Below, in pieces: positions 35,492 through 44,209 of a DNA stretch of 52,261 nt (its first letter is position 1; each line of letters opens with the position of its first letter). Source of the stretch: Chromobacterium sinusclupearum (lineage in GTDB: Bacteria; Pseudomonadota; Gammaproteobacteria; Burkholderiales; Chromobacteriaceae); the NCBI RefSeq assembly GCF_002902845.1, contig NZ_PPTF01000060.1, positions 206,492-258,752 of the forward strand. Reading direction: 5' to 3'. Below the pieces are notes generated by a model that worked only from the letters and a program-made list of their open reading frames with translations, made no database searches and was not told the origin of the DNA. Position numbers and translations under genes: made by a program.

Positions 35492-36400
35492 TCAGTGCAC
35501 CGCCGCCACCAGCGCGATGAAGTCGGTCAGCGAGTGGCCGTGGTAACGCAGCCATATCCGATTCAGCTCCGAATCGGGGCGCTGGCGCTGTTCGTCGAAG
35601 AATTTGGCCGCTGCGGTTTGCAAGTCCTTGTCGTCTTTGCGGAAGGCCCAGCCTATCTCGTCCTTGGGGCCCACCGGAAACGCCACGTAGGTATTCTGCA
35701 ACTGATGATGGGTATGCCAGATCGCCACATCGGCATCCATCAATATGAAATCGACCTTGCCAGCATTGACCGCCTGCAGCGCTTCTTCGGAGGTCATCAA
35801 TTCTATTTTGATCGGGTTGGCTGAGAATGTGCTTCGGTTCTGCTCCTGCAGCCAGGTGTGGTAGGACGTGTCCTTGGTTGTGGCGGCGCGCAGGCCAGCC
35901 AGTTGCGCGCTGCCATGCAGCCGTTCGCGCAGGCTGGCATTGGCGACCACCATCATGCGGCTGGGAAACATGGTGACGAAATCGAGCTTTTTCAGCCGCC
36001 AGGCTGTCTTGGTGAGGTGGTTGGGATAGAGGTCGCAAGCGCCCGAGGCCATCAGTTGCGGGGTATAGCTGGCTTCCAGCTCGGTCTTGCCGGTCTTGTC
36101 AAAGAACTGTTCATCCCATCCCACGCGCAACGCCTTGATCCGCATGTCCTTGCCCAGGTAGTGCGTGAAAGCCAGCGCCTCTTCATAGACAGGGCCGGAA
36201 AAAACGCACTGTTCGCGGCAATCCTTGGGCGTGGCCTGCGCCACCGCGGGGTGAAGCGGCGCAATGCAGACTCTGAGCTGATGGGTTTTGAGGATGTCCG
36301 CCAGGGGGCGCGCCTGCGCGGGCAGGGCCAGCAGGCAAGCGGCCAGCAGCGCAGAGGCGCGACGCAGAGCGGGGGTAAGCAAGTCAACAGGCGGTTTCAT
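35492..36400 (-). CDS. Orphan periplasmic binding protein, SBP family 3 (copy 2)
   Basis: 302 residues from ATG at 36400, with AGAGGA seven bases upstream. The signal peptide is ...ALLAACLLALPAQA. The mature domain parallels copy 1: CREQCVFSGPVYEE, LRVGWDEQFFDKTG, EASYTPQLMASGACDLYPN, WRLKKLDFVTMFPSRMMVV and AFPVGPKDEIGWAFRKDDKDLQ. The same four cysteines are kept. The ligand-contacting loops differ (NASLRERLHGS versus HASQQGKLLS), so the two copies may bind different ligands or different conformers. A 25-base gap separates it from copy 1. The absence of transport genes favours a sensory role, as for Vibrio NspS with MbaA. Confidence 0.87.
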   Translation of the reverse strand: MKPPVDLLTPALRRASALLAACLLALPAQARPLADILKTHQLRVCIAPLHPAVAQATPKDCREQCVFSGPVYEEALAFTHYLGKDMRIKALRVGWDEQFFDKTGKTELEASYTPQLMASGACDLYPNHLTKTAWRLKKLDFVTMFPSRMMVVANASLRERLHGSAQLAGLRAATTKDTSYHTWLQEQNRSTFSANPIKIELMTSEEALQAVNAGKVDFILMDADVAIWHTHHQLQNTYVAFPVGPKDEIGWAFRKDDKDLQTAAAKFFDEQRQRPDSELNRIWLRYHGHSLTDFIALVAAVH

Positions 36401-36432
36401 GGGGCCATCCTCTAAGGGGCGCGGCGTCGTGC

Positions 36433-36804
36433 TCAATCGTCCCGGAATACCTTGTTCAGCACATCCTCCACCTTGTCCTTCTCGATAGGCTTGCAGATGA
36501 AGTACTTGGCGCCGGCGGCGATGGCATCCACCACCGTGCTTTCCTGGCCATGGGCGGTAATGATGATGACCGGTTTGTCTGGTTGCTCCAGCAGGATATG
36601 GCGGGTGGCTTCCAGCCCGCCCATTTCCGGCATCTGGATGTCCATGGTGATGGCATCCGGCCGCAGCGATCTGGCTTTGTCTATCGCTTCCAGCCCGTTG
36701 GCGGCGGAGCCGACCACCTGATGGCCGAGGGATTCCAGAATCAGGCTCAGTCGTTTGACCACGGCGGGGGAGTCGTCGACGATCAGGAAGCTTTTCTTGC
36801 GCAT
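36433..36804 (-). CDS. Single-domain CheY-like response regulator
   Basis: 123 residues, receiver domain only. The acidic pocket is D10/D11, the phospho-acceptor D55 (TMDIQMPEMGG), the switch threonine T83 (IIITAHG) and the lysine K105 (ICKPI). All are intact. With no output domain it must act by protein contact, or as a phosphate carrier or sink. In this operon the HPt-kinase and its CheX-like domain are the obvious partners for gain and loss of phosphate. The 27-base gap to the upstream diguanylate cyclase and the 32-base gap to the downstream binding protein indicate one transcript. Confidence 0.92.
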   Translation of the reverse strand: MRKKSFLIVDDSPAVVKRLSLILESLGHQVVGSAANGLEAIDKARSLRPDAITMDIQMPEMGGLEATRHILLEQPDKPVIIITAHGQESTVVDAIAAGAKYFICKPIEKDKVEDVLNKVFRDD

Positions 36805-36831
36805 GCCTCGTTTTCCAAAGATAGGGCCTGG

Positions 36832-37734
36832 CTAGGCCAGGGCCTCGACGCGATTTCGCCCATTGGCCTTCGCCAGATACAGCGCCTTGTCCGCGCGCGC
36901 CACCAGGTCCTTGATGTTTTCGTCCGGCCGGATCTGCGCGATGCCGAAACTGGCCGTCTTGTGGCCTACCGCGGGGAAGACGTAGGCGGAAATGGTCGCG
37001 CGCAGTTTCTCCGCCAATTGCGAGGCATTGTCCAGCCCGGTTTCCGGCAGGATGGCCAGGAACTCCTCGCCGCCCCAGCGGCCCAGCGTGTCGGTAGCGC
37101 GGATATTGGACTGCAGCAGGCGGGCGAGATCGATCAGCACCGCGTCGCCGGCCGGATGGCCATAGGTGTCGTTGACCTGCTTGAACTGGTCGCAGTCGGC
37201 CAGCAGTACCGAAAACGGCTTGCCATAGCGGCGAAAGCGCTGGAATTCGCTGGTGATCACCTGATCCAGCTGGTAGCGGTTGTACAGGCTGGTGAGCCGG
37301 TCCGTGCGGGCCGAGATTTCCAGTTCGCGATTTTTGAAGGCCAGCGTGGCATGAGCCTCGGTCAGATCTTTCTGCAGCCGCTTCAACGCGTTGATTTCGC
37401 TGAGCACGAACACGATCTTGGGCGACCCGTCTATCCAGGCGATCTGGCGCTGCTGGACGTGATACCAGTTTTCGGATTCATCGTCGTAGTACTCGGATTG
37501 CAGAGGCGGCGGCGCAGCTTCGGCGCCGTGCTGCTGGTTGTAGCTGATGAAATGGTGCGCCCCGCCGGCGCCGGAGAATTGCTCGGCGAAGCGGCGGCCC
37601 ACGCAGTCTGCCCCCAGTGTGTCCCGCATGTATTGATTGGCGTAGACGATGGTGCCGTCGCCTTGATCCACCACGAAGATCAGGTTGGCAAGGTCATAGA
37701 CGACGGTCAGCAGAAAACGGTCGAAGTCCTGCAT
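36832..37734 (-). CDS. PAS-GGDEF diguanylate cyclase
   Basis: 300 residues from ATG at 37734, where the PAS domain begins (DLANLIFVVDQGDGTIVYAN); the frame runs ~80 residues further upstream but that part looks non-coding. A coiled coil links PAS to the GGDEF domain. The catalytic motif is GGEEF at 221-225, and the product-inhibition RxxD site (RATD) lies exactly five residues upstream, so c-di-GMP synthesis with feedback is expected. It is first in the five-gene operon. The PAS lacks a membrane anchor, so it probably senses a cytosolic cue or receives the signal via the receiver. Confidence 0.92.
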   Translation of the reverse strand: MQDFDRFLLTVVYDLANLIFVVDQGDGTIVYANQYMRDTLGADCVGRRFAEQFSGAGGAHHFISYNQQHGAEAAPPPLQSEYYDDESENWYHVQQRQIAWIDGSPKIVFVLSEINALKRLQKDLTEAHATLAFKNRELEISARTDRLTSLYNRYQLDQVITSEFQRFRRYGKPFSVLLADCDQFKQVNDTYGHPAGDAVLIDLARLLQSNIRATDTLGRWGGEEFLAILPETGLDNASQLAEKLRATISAYVFPAVGHKTASFGIAQIRPDENIKDLVARADKALYLAKANGRNRVEALA

Positions 37735-38032
37735 GGCGAATTCCGAGTGACTCCATGGTGCCCTATAACATGGCTTCACTATAGGCAACGGATCAAAAGT
37801 ATGGCTGGGAAGCGCATCCTCCGCTTGGCACGTAGCGCGCGAGGATGGACATGGGCAGTAGAGGCGGGTGATGAATGAGATATGCTCATGAATAAATGCT
37901 AAATGATATTTTGTTGCATTAAAGTAACAACTCAAGAAGTTGGGTGGCGGGATTCGGACAGTTTTCCCCACAAATTGTGCTTTTGCTTCTAGTATTAGAC
38001 TTTGTTAATAATTGTTGCAAAAGTAAATTTGT
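37735..38032. promoter_or_regulatory. Divergent promoter region between the signalling operon and a lipoprotein gene
   Basis: 298 AT-rich bases without a gene. On the plus strand TTGCTT (37983-37988), 17 bases, then TAATAA (38006-38011) is a good sigma-70 promoter for the lipoprotein. On the minus strand TTGTTA (37930-37925), 16 bases, then TATCAT (37908-37903) may drive the kinase operon. The inverted repeat CAACT-CAAGA-AGTTG (37928-37942) overlaps this -35 and may be an operator. Confidence 0.5.
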
Positions 38033-38356
38033 ATGAATAAGAAGACAGCACCCTTCCTGATAACGGCGCTCACCCTGGCATTGACGGCTTGCGGCGGAGG
38101 AGGGGGTGGCGGCTCCGACTCCCGCCAAGACGGCGGGTCTGGCGCGGCTGTTTCTCAGCAGGGCATGCCGCCGCTTGCCGCCGCAGAGGCGGCATCGGGG
38201 GAAATCGTTTGCATGGGCAATCGCTGCCAGTTGCCCAAAGAAGCGATCGCTGCGCCGGGAGGCTCCATCTACCGATTTCACAACGCCTCGAACGATGAGC
38301 AGGAGCTGGTGGTGTCGGGCCTTGCGTCTGAAATGTGGCAGGCGGCTTTTGCATAG
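38033..38356 (+). CDS. Small glycine-rich lipoprotein
   Basis: 107 residues. The lipoprotein signal MNKKTAPFLITALTLALTAC ends with C20 in a good lipobox (LTAC), followed at once by seven glycines and a flexible Ser/Gly/Gln stretch. The remainder (GEIVCMGNRCQLPKEAIAAPGGSIYRFHN...) has two cysteines five apart that could bridge. I recognise no family; it is probably an outer-membrane-tethered small protein. The ribosome site is poor. A sigma-70 promoter is at 37983-38011. It is divergent from the signalling operon. Confidence 0.75.
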   Translation: MNKKTAPFLITALTLALTACGGGGGGGSDSRQDGGSGAAVSQQGMPPLAAAEAASGEIVCMGNRCQLPKEAIAAPGGSIYRFHNASNDEQELVVSGLASEMWQAAFA

Positions 38357-38458
38357 GTAAGTGGCGCGGGCGTGCCGACAGCGTGGGAGAGGCAAATCGT
38401 GACAGCTTCATGACATTTGTTTAGTATTTGCCCACACCTGTCCCAATGCAAAGCTGTC

Positions 38459-39667
38459 ATGTCCGAAGCAAAAAGCCTTACCTTGCCGGAGGCGGTGCCT
38501 GCTTCCAAAGAGGGTTCGCCCCGCCGCTCCTTGTGGGCCGCCTGCGGCGCGCATGCCGTCCACGATGGTCTGACCGACCTGATCTATGTGCTGCTGCCGA
38601 TCTGGCAGGCGCAGTTCGCCATCAGCTACGCCATGGTGGGACTGCTGCGTGGCAGCTATTCCGGCATGATGGCAGGGTTCCAGCTCTTGGCAAGCCGGCT
38701 GGCGCGGCGTTGGGGACGCAAGCGGCTGCTGGTCGGCGGCACGGCCTTGGCCGGTGTCGCTTATCTGCTTGCCGGGCAGGCCGGTGGCCTGGCGATGTTG
38801 TTGCCCGCGTTGATGCTGGGCGGACTAGGCGCCAGCGCGCAGCATCCGTTGGCGTCGTCGCTGGTGGCCGACAGCCATGAGGCCGGAGGCGGCGTCAGGC
38901 AAGCGCTGGCGCAGTACAACTTCGCCGGCGATATCGGCAAGACGCTGATCCCGGCGCTGGTTGGGCTGCTGCTGACAGTGGCGAGCTGGCGTCTGAGCGT
39001 GACGCTGGCCGGCCTGTTGGGCTTGGCCGCGGCGGTCGCGCTATGGTGCTTGGTGCCGGCCACGCCGGGCGTCGCCGCCGGCAAGGAAAAACCGGGCAAG
39101 GCTGCTGGCCCGGGATCGGCCGGCGGGTTGCGCGCGCTGCTGGCCACCGGCGCCATTGATAGCGCGGTGCGCATGGGCTTCCTGACTTTCTTGCCCTTTG
39201 TGCTGAAAAGCAAAGGCGCCGGCAGCGCCGGCATTGGCCTCGCCTTGTCGTTGCTGTTCGTCGGCGGGGCGTTCGGCAAACTGTTTTGCGGCTATCTGGG
39301 CGCGCGCATCGGCATGATGAAAACCGTGTGGCTGACCGAGTCCATGACCTCGCTGCTGATCATAGCCGCTCTGGCCTTGCCGCTGGCGGGCGTGATGGCG
39401 ATGTTGCCGTTGCTGGGCCTGGCGCTGAATGGCACTTCGTCGGTGTTGTATGGCACGGTGGCGGAACTGGCCGGCGCCGGCCGGCGCGAGCACGCCTTCG
39501 CCTTGTTCTACACCGGCACCATAGGCGGCGGGGCGCTGTCGCCGGTGCTGTTTGGCCGCCTGGGCGACATGACGGGTGTGCCTTCGGCGTTGCTGGCCTT
39601 GGCGGCTATCCTGCTGCTGACCCTGCCGCTGTCCTGGCGAGTGCAGCGAGGATTGGAAGCGCGCTAG
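38459..39667 (+). CDS. MFS efflux transporter, fosmidomycin-resistance (Fsr) type
   Basis: 402 residues with about 12 membrane helices. The N terminus CGAHAVHDGLTDLIYVLLPIW is the hallmark of the Fsr/FsmR branch, in which a His/Asp pair lies in helix 1; AQYNFAGDIGKTLIPALVG is also typical. The loop RLARRWGRKRLLV stands at the usual MFS motif A position. A proton-driven drug exporter is the likely role; the natural substrate is unknown. I chose ATG 38459 (MSEAKSL) because the upstream extension has no membrane character; there is no clear ribosome site at either start. A strong terminator follows. Confidence 0.88.
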   Translation: MSEAKSLTLPEAVPASKEGSPRRSLWAACGAHAVHDGLTDLIYVLLPIWQAQFAISYAMVGLLRGSYSGMMAGFQLLASRLARRWGRKRLLVGGTALAGVAYLLAGQAGGLAMLLPALMLGGLGASAQHPLASSLVADSHEAGGGVRQALAQYNFAGDIGKTLIPALVGLLLTVASWRLSVTLAGLLGLAAAVALWCLVPATPGVAAGKEKPGKAAGPGSAGGLRALLATGAIDSAVRMGFLTFLPFVLKSKGAGSAGIGLALSLLFVGGAFGKLFCGYLGARIGMMKTVWLTESMTSLLIIAALALPLAGVMAMLPLLGLALNGTSSVLYGTVAELAGAGRREHAFALFYTGTIGGGALSPVLFGRLGDMTGVPSALLALAAILLLTLPLSWRVQRGLEAR

Positions 39668-39695
39668 GGGCGGTGGATTCGAAACAGGCGAAAAC

Positions 39696-39734
39696 GCAAA
39701 ACGCCGCCAACCGTAATGGTCGGCGGCGTTTTGC
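39696..39734. terminator. Strong bidirectional terminator between MFS gene and trpE
   Basis: A perfect 13-base stem (GCAAAACGCCGCC / GGCGGCGTTTTGC) has a 13-base loop. It lies ~30 bases after the MFS stop and 16 bases after the trpE stop on the other strand, and serves both. Confidence 0.8.
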
Positions 39735-39749
39735 CTGTTTGGCAAGGCG

Positions 39750-41216
39750 TCAGGCGTCCAGCCCGTCGCGCACCATTTGCGCGGCGCGCAGCACGGCGCG
39801 CGCCTTGTTCTGCGTTTCCTGCCATTCCGATTGCGGCACCGAGTCGGCGACGATGCCTGCGCCGGACTGGACGTATAGCATGCCGTTCTTCAGCACCGCG
39901 GTGCGGATGGCGATGGCCAGGTCCATATCGCCGTTGAAGCCCAGGTAGCCCACGGCGCCGCCATAGATGCCGCGCTTGGTCGGCTCGAACTCGTCGATGA
40001 TCTGCATCGCCCGCACCTTGGGCGCGCCGGACAGCGTGCCGGCCGGGAAGGTGGCCTTGATCACGTCGATATTGCTGATCTGTCTATCCACCGTGCCTTC
40101 CACATTGGACACGATGTGCATGACGTGGGAGTAGCGCTCGATGGCCATATTGTCGGTGATCTTCACCGTGCCGATGTCCGCCACGCGGCCGATGTCGTTG
40201 CGGCCCAGGTCCATCAGCATCACGTGTTCGGCGATTTCCTTCGGGTCCGCCAGCAGCTCGGCGGCCAGTGCTTCGTCCTGCTCGCGAGTCTGGCCGCGCG
40301 GGCGGGTGCCGGCGATGGGGCGCACCGTCACGGTTTCGCCGTCGCGGCGTACCAGGATTTCCGGCGACGCGCCCACCACGTGGAAATCGTCAAAGTGGTA
40401 GAAGAACATATACGGCGACGGGTTCAGATTGCGCAACGCCCGATACAGCGCGATGGGCGAGCCGCCGAACCGCTGCTGCATGCGCTGGGCCAGCACCACT
40501 TGCATGATGTCGCCGTCGTGGATGTAGCGCTGACAGGCGGTGACGGCCTCCTTGAAGGCGTCTTCGCCGTATTCGGACACCGCTTCGACGTTTCCGTCCA
40601 GAGGCAGCGACAGCGGAATGGCCAGCGGCTCGCGCAGCATGGCGCGCAGCTGAGCCAGCCGCGCTTGCGCTTTTTGCAAAGCGTTGGGGACTTCCGGGTC
40701 GGCGTACACCACCAGGTAGAGCTTGCCGGACAGATTGTCCACCACGGCGATTTCCTCGGACAGCATCAGCAGGATGTCCGGCGTGCCTACCGGGTCCGGC
40801 TTCTGGGTGTCCGCCAGCCGTTTCTCCACGTAGCGTATGGTGTCGTACCCGAAATAACCAACCAAGCCGCCGGAGTAGCGCGGCAGGCCGGGCAGCTCCG
40901 GGATGCGGAAACGGTTCTGGAATTGTTCGATGAAGGCCAGCGGGTCGCCATCGTGGCGCTCGATCACCTTGTCGCCGCACTCTACCTGCACCCGGCGGCC
41001 ATTGACGCGCAAGCGGGTGTCGGCCGGCAGGCCGACGATGGAGTAGCGGCCGTGGCGCTCGCCGCCCACCACCGACTCCATCAGGTAGCTGTAGGGGCGG
41101 TTGGCCAGCTTCAGATAGATGGACAGCGGGCTGTCCAAGTCGGCCAGCAGTTCCTGGACCACGGGGATGCGGTTGTAGCCGGCGGCGGCCAGGCGATCAA
41201 AGTCTTGCGCGTGCAT
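39750..41216 (-). CDS. trpE: Anthranilate synthase component I
   Basis: Converts chorismate and ammonia or glutamine to anthranilate, the first committed step of tryptophan synthesis. 488 residues. N-terminal feedback region: [22 protein letters not shown] (with LLES-like motif). Catalytic core: FVLAQR-like [49 protein letters not shown] and [18 protein letters not shown]. Gene context is rpe - SDR - gph - trpE on one strand, but the terminator directly after trpE shows that trpGDC are not in line here, unlike many proteobacteria. Confidence 0.96.
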   Translation of the reverse strand: MHAQDFDRLAAAGYNRIPVVQELLADLDSPLSIYLKLANRPYSYLMESVVGGERHGRYSIVGLPADTRLRVNGRRVQVECGDKVIERHDGDPLAFIEQFQNRFRIPELPGLPRYSGGLVGYFGYDTIRYVEKRLADTQKPDPVGTPDILLMLSEEIAVVDNLSGKLYLVVYADPEVPNALQKAQARLAQLRAMLREPLAIPLSLPLDGNVEAVSEYGEDAFKEAVTACQRYIHDGDIMQVVLAQRMQQRFGGSPIALYRALRNLNPSPYMFFYHFDDFHVVGASPEILVRRDGETVTVRPIAGTRPRGQTREQDEALAAELLADPKEIAEHVMLMDLGRNDIGRVADIGTVKITDNMAIERYSHVMHIVSNVEGTVDRQISNIDVIKATFPAGTLSGAPKVRAMQIIDEFEPTKRGIYGGAVGYLGFNGDMDLAIAIRTAVLKNGMLYVQSGAGIVADSVPQSEWQETQNKARAVLRAAQMVRDGLDA

Positions 41217-41346
41217 GGGATTCTTCCTTGAGAGTGTCAGTTGGGGCGCGGGCGTGCGAAGCGTAGTGCGGGCGACGCCATCGCCAGCTGGCGGGGCAGG
41301 GAAGAAAAGCCATGGATGCGTGCATTCCTTTTAGCGTTGAAGCGGA

Positions 41347-42015
41347 TCAGTCATTCTTCATCAAATCGTACAGCTCGGCAACACTGTCCACCGCCAGGTC
41401 CGCGCCCAGCGTGGAGGCGTCGGCATAACCGTAGCGGACAGCGATGGCGGTGCTGCCTGCCGCGCGCGCGGCCGCCACGTCGTTGGCGGAGTCGCCCACC
41501 ATGGCCAGGTCCTGCGGCGGGATGCCCAGCACCTGGCAGGCGTGCAGCAGCGGCAGGGCGGACGGTTTTTTCTCCGGCAGCGTGTCGCCGCCCAGGATCA
41601 GGCTGAAGTGGTCGCGCAGGCCCAGTTCTTCCACCAGCGGCACGGCCAGTCGTTCCGATTTATTGGTGATCAGCACCAGCGGCAACTGGCGCGCGCGCAA
41701 CAGGGCGAGGCCGTCGCGCACGCCGGGGTAGACGGTGGTGTGGTCGGTCAGGTGCTCGCGGTAGTGCTGGATGAAGTAGCGGTAGCCGCGCTCCCATGCC
41801 GGGCCGTCCGCCTCGGCGTGGCGCTCGTCGGTGATGGCGCGGTGCACCAGGCTGGCGATGCCGTCGCCGACATGGCTCTGAATGCGCTCGGCGGCGAGCG
41901 GCGGCAGGCCCAGGTGTTCGCGCATGGCGTTGGCGGCATTGGCCAGATCAGGGATGGAGTCGACCAGGGTGCCGTCCAGATCAAAGGCGACGGCTTGGAT
42001 ATGCTTGAGATTCAT
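41347..42015 (-). CDS. gph: Phosphoglycolate phosphatase
   Basis: HAD-superfamily phosphatase clearing 2-phosphoglycolate from DNA repair or oxygenase side reactions. 222 residues. HAD motif I is FDLDGTLVDS (D12, D14), motif II ITNKSE, motif III KKPSALPLLHA, and motif IV MVGDSANDVAAARAAG. The cap domain is the Gph type. It precedes trpE by 130 bases and follows the SDR gene by 59 bases, so it belongs to the same minus-strand group. Confidence 0.94.
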   Translation of the reverse strand: MNLKHIQAVAFDLDGTLVDSIPDLANAANAMREHLGLPPLAAERIQSHVGDGIASLVHRAITDERHAEADGPAWERGYRYFIQHYREHLTDHTTVYPGVRDGLALLRARQLPLVLITNKSERLAVPLVEELGLRDHFSLILGGDTLPEKKPSALPLLHACQVLGIPPQDLAMVGDSANDVAAARAAGSTAIAVRYGYADASTLGADLAVDSVAELYDLMKND

Positions 42016-42074
42016 GTTCTTGCTTCGTTGGCCGCGGCCTGGCGGCCACGGCGGAGTGGTGATGGATAAGGCAC

Positions 42075-42827
42075 TTACAGCTCGCGGATATCGACGACTT
42101 GCAGCTGGCCGAAGGCCGGGGAGACCAGATAGTCGACGATTTGGCGGGCGGCGGCGGCCGGCGAGGCCAGCGCGCCTTCGGCCTTGTAAGCGTCGAAACG
42201 GCCCTTCTGCGGGAATTGGGCTTCATCGCTGCCGCGGATATTGCCCTGCATGTCGGTGTCCACCACGCCCGGATACAGCGCGACGATTTGCGCCGGATTC
42301 GCCTTGTCCTGCTGTTCCAGCGCCACGCAGCGGCTGAAATGGTCCAGCCCGGCCTTGGTGGCGCAGTACACGCTCCAGCCCGGGTATGCCTTGGCGGCGG
42401 CGCCGGACGAGATATTCATGATGCGGCGGCGCGCCGGCAGATGGTCCGTCGCCGACAGCAGCGCATTGGTGGCCAGCATCGGCGCGGTGACGTTGATGGC
42501 AATCGCTTGCACCAGCTGATCGGTCGGATAGTGGCCGGCCTGGGCGATAGGGGTCACCACGCCGGCGTTGTTGATCAGCGTGATCGTCGCGCATTCCGGC
42601 AACGGCAGCTGCTGCAGCGCGGTATGCACCGCAGCGTTGACTTGCGCGGCATCGGACAGATCGGCGTTGACCGCCAGCAGGCGCTCCGGATGGCGGGCGG
42701 CCAGACCTTCCAGCGCCGGGCCGGCATTGCGGGCGATGCCGACCACGAAGTAGCCGTCGTTCAGCAGCGCCTCGCAGATGGCGAACCCCAGGCCGCGCGA
42801 GGCGCCGGTGACGATGAATGCATGCAT
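42075..42827 (-). CDS. Short-chain dehydrogenase/reductase, sepiapterin/benzil-reductase type
   Basis: 250 residues. The NADPH loop TGASRGLG is at 7-14, the NAG motif is INNAGV, and catalytic Ser-Tyr-Lys is present as NISSGAA and YCATK (Y154, K158). After the active site it has the VDTDMQGNIR segment typical of the YueD/benzil reductase group. The substrate is unknown; this group reduces alpha-dicarbonyls or pteridines. Its position between rpe and gph splits the common rpe-gph pair. It shares the transcript with both, with 43- and 59-base gaps. Confidence 0.88.
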   Translation of the reverse strand: MHAFIVTGASRGLGFAICEALLNDGYFVVGIARNAGPALEGLAARHPERLLAVNADLSDAAQVNAAVHTALQQLPLPECATITLINNAGVVTPIAQAGHYPTDQLVQAIAINVTAPMLATNALLSATDHLPARRRIMNISSGAAAKAYPGWSVYCATKAGLDHFSRCVALEQQDKANPAQIVALYPGVVDTDMQGNIRGSDEAQFPQKGRFDAYKAEGALASPAAAARQIVDYLVSPAFGQLQVVDIREL

Positions 42828-42870
42828 AAATAGATTCCCCTGAAGTGTCGGAAATAAAGCCGCCGCGTGT

Positions 42871-43554
42871 TTATGCTTCTACACGGGCCAGCTCGGCGCG
42901 CATGGCGGCGATGACGGCCTGGTAGTCAGGTTGGCCGTAGATGGCGGAGCCGGCCACGAAGGTGTCGGCGCCGGCTGCCGCCACCTGGGCGATGTTGTCC
43001 ACCTTGACGCCGCCGTCCACTTCCAGCCAGATCTCGCCGCCATGCTTGGCGGTGTAGGCGTCGATGCGCTGGCGCGCCAGTTTGATCTTCTCCAGCGCGT
43101 GCGGAATGAACGATTGTCCGCCAAAACCCGGGTTGACCGACATGATCAGAATCATGTCCAGCTTGTCCATCACGTGGTCCAGATAGGAAAGCGGCGTGGC
43201 CGGGTTGAACACCAGGCCGGCCTTGCAGCCGGCATCCTTGATCAGGCCCAGCGTGCGGTCGATGTGTTCCGAGCCTTCCGGGTGGAAGGTGATGATGTCG
43301 GCGCCGGCCTTGGCGAAGGCGGCAGCCAGCGCATCCACCGGTTTCACCATCAGGTGCACGTCGATGGGAGCGCTGCTGTGCGGGCGGATGGCCTCGCAGA
43401 ACATCGGGCCCATGGTCAGATTGGGGACGTAGTGGTTGTCCATCACGTCGAAGTGGATGATGTCGGCGCCGGCGGCGATGACATCGCTGACTTCCTGGCC
43501 CAGACGGGCAAAATCGGCGGACAGAATGCTGGGGGCGATACGGAAAGTGCGCAT
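42871..43554 (-). CDS. rpe: Ribulose-phosphate 3-epimerase
   Basis: Interconverts ribulose-5-phosphate and xylulose-5-phosphate. I chose ATG 43554 ([19 protein letters not shown]): it gives 227 residues, the family size, while the upstream extension to 43593 has no family match. TIM-barrel motifs are [17 protein letters not shown] (metal His and Asp), [20 protein letters not shown] and [11 protein letters not shown]. It begins the rpe-SDR-gph-trpE group. Confidence 0.95.
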   Translation of the reverse strand: MRTFRIAPSILSADFARLGQEVSDVIAAGADIIHFDVMDNHYVPNLTMGPMFCEAIRPHSSAPIDVHLMVKPVDALAAAFAKAGADIITFHPEGSEHIDRTLGLIKDAGCKAGLVFNPATPLSYLDHVMDKLDMILIMSVNPGFGGQSFIPHALEKIKLARQRIDAYTAKHGGEIWLEVDGGVKVDNIAQVAAAGADTFVAGSAIYGQPDYQAVIAAMRAELARVEA

Positions 43555-43657
43555 GGCGAGGCTCTGGAACGAAAAACAAGGAATGCCGGGCATTCTACCG
43601 CGCCAAAAGCGCTTTGGCCGGATAAAATGAAGGACATATTGATCCGGAGGAGCCGAA

Positions 43658-44038
43658 ATGGCCGAGAAAGTCTATCAAGTTGAAGTGGAGGCGGAGCCCC
43701 AATACATCGCCGAACAGTCCAATATGGCCAACGACATCTATGTCTTCGGCTATCGCGTCCGCATAGTCAATACCGGCAGCGAGCCCGCCCAGCTGGTAAG
43801 CCGCCACTGGATCATCACCGACGCCAACCAGCAGGTGCAGGAAGTGCGCGGCATGGGCGTGGTGGGCGAGCAGCCGCACCTGGAGCCGGGCCAGGCTTTC
43901 GAGTACACCAGCGCCACCCATCTGAAGACGCCTTACGGCAGCATGAAGGGCAGCTACCAGATGGTGGCGGACGACGGCCAGCGCTTCGAGGCCGACATTC
44001 CCGAGATGACGCTGGTGGCGCCGCGCGTGCTGCACTAA
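43658..44038 (+). CDS. apaG: ApaG (Co2+/Mg2+ efflux-associated) protein
   Basis: 126 residues, one immunoglobulin-like beta domain. Conserved pieces are [29 protein letters not shown] (quoted in part), [11 protein letters not shown] and the [21 protein letters not shown] block. A GGAGG site precedes the ATG. The physiological role is unsettled; the domain is also found in protein-interaction factors. It is oppositely oriented to rpe and shares a short divergent promoter region with it. Its stop overlaps the end of a tiny minus-strand ORF. Confidence 0.95.
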   Translation: MAEKVYQVEVEAEPQYIAEQSNMANDIYVFGYRVRIVNTGSEPAQLVSRHWIITDANQQVQEVRGMGVVGEQPHLEPGQAFEYTSATHLKTPYGSMKGSYQMVADDGQRFEADIPEMTLVAPRVLH

Positions 44039-44142
44039 TCGCGTTTACAGGACGGGTCCTCGTCCTTGCGCGGCCAGGTCCACCAGACAATGAAGGAGGC
44101 GAGCGCCCCGGCGCCCAGTGCTTCCAGCAATAGAATCCACAT
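44035..44142 (-). CDS. 35-residue membrane microprotein at the 3' end of apaG
   Basis: The reading MWILLLEALGAGALASFIVW continues into a [15 protein letters not shown] tail: one helix, then a tryptophan-rich edge and charged end. An AAAGGGG ribosome site lies eight bases before the ATG at 44142. Stop codons of this frame and apaG overlap (44035-44038). The helix-then-WWxW-PRK layout resembles small inner-membrane ORFs in Neisseriales. Too short for standard gene callers; moderate confidence from composition and ribosome site. Confidence 0.5.
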   Translation of the reverse strand: MWILLLEALGAGALASFIVWWTWPRKDEDPSCKRD

Positions 44143-44209
44143 GATGTCTGCCCCTTTGCGAGTGTAGCCTTTTCACTCTGGGCCAGACCCCAGCCACAGG
44201 CAAGCTTTT

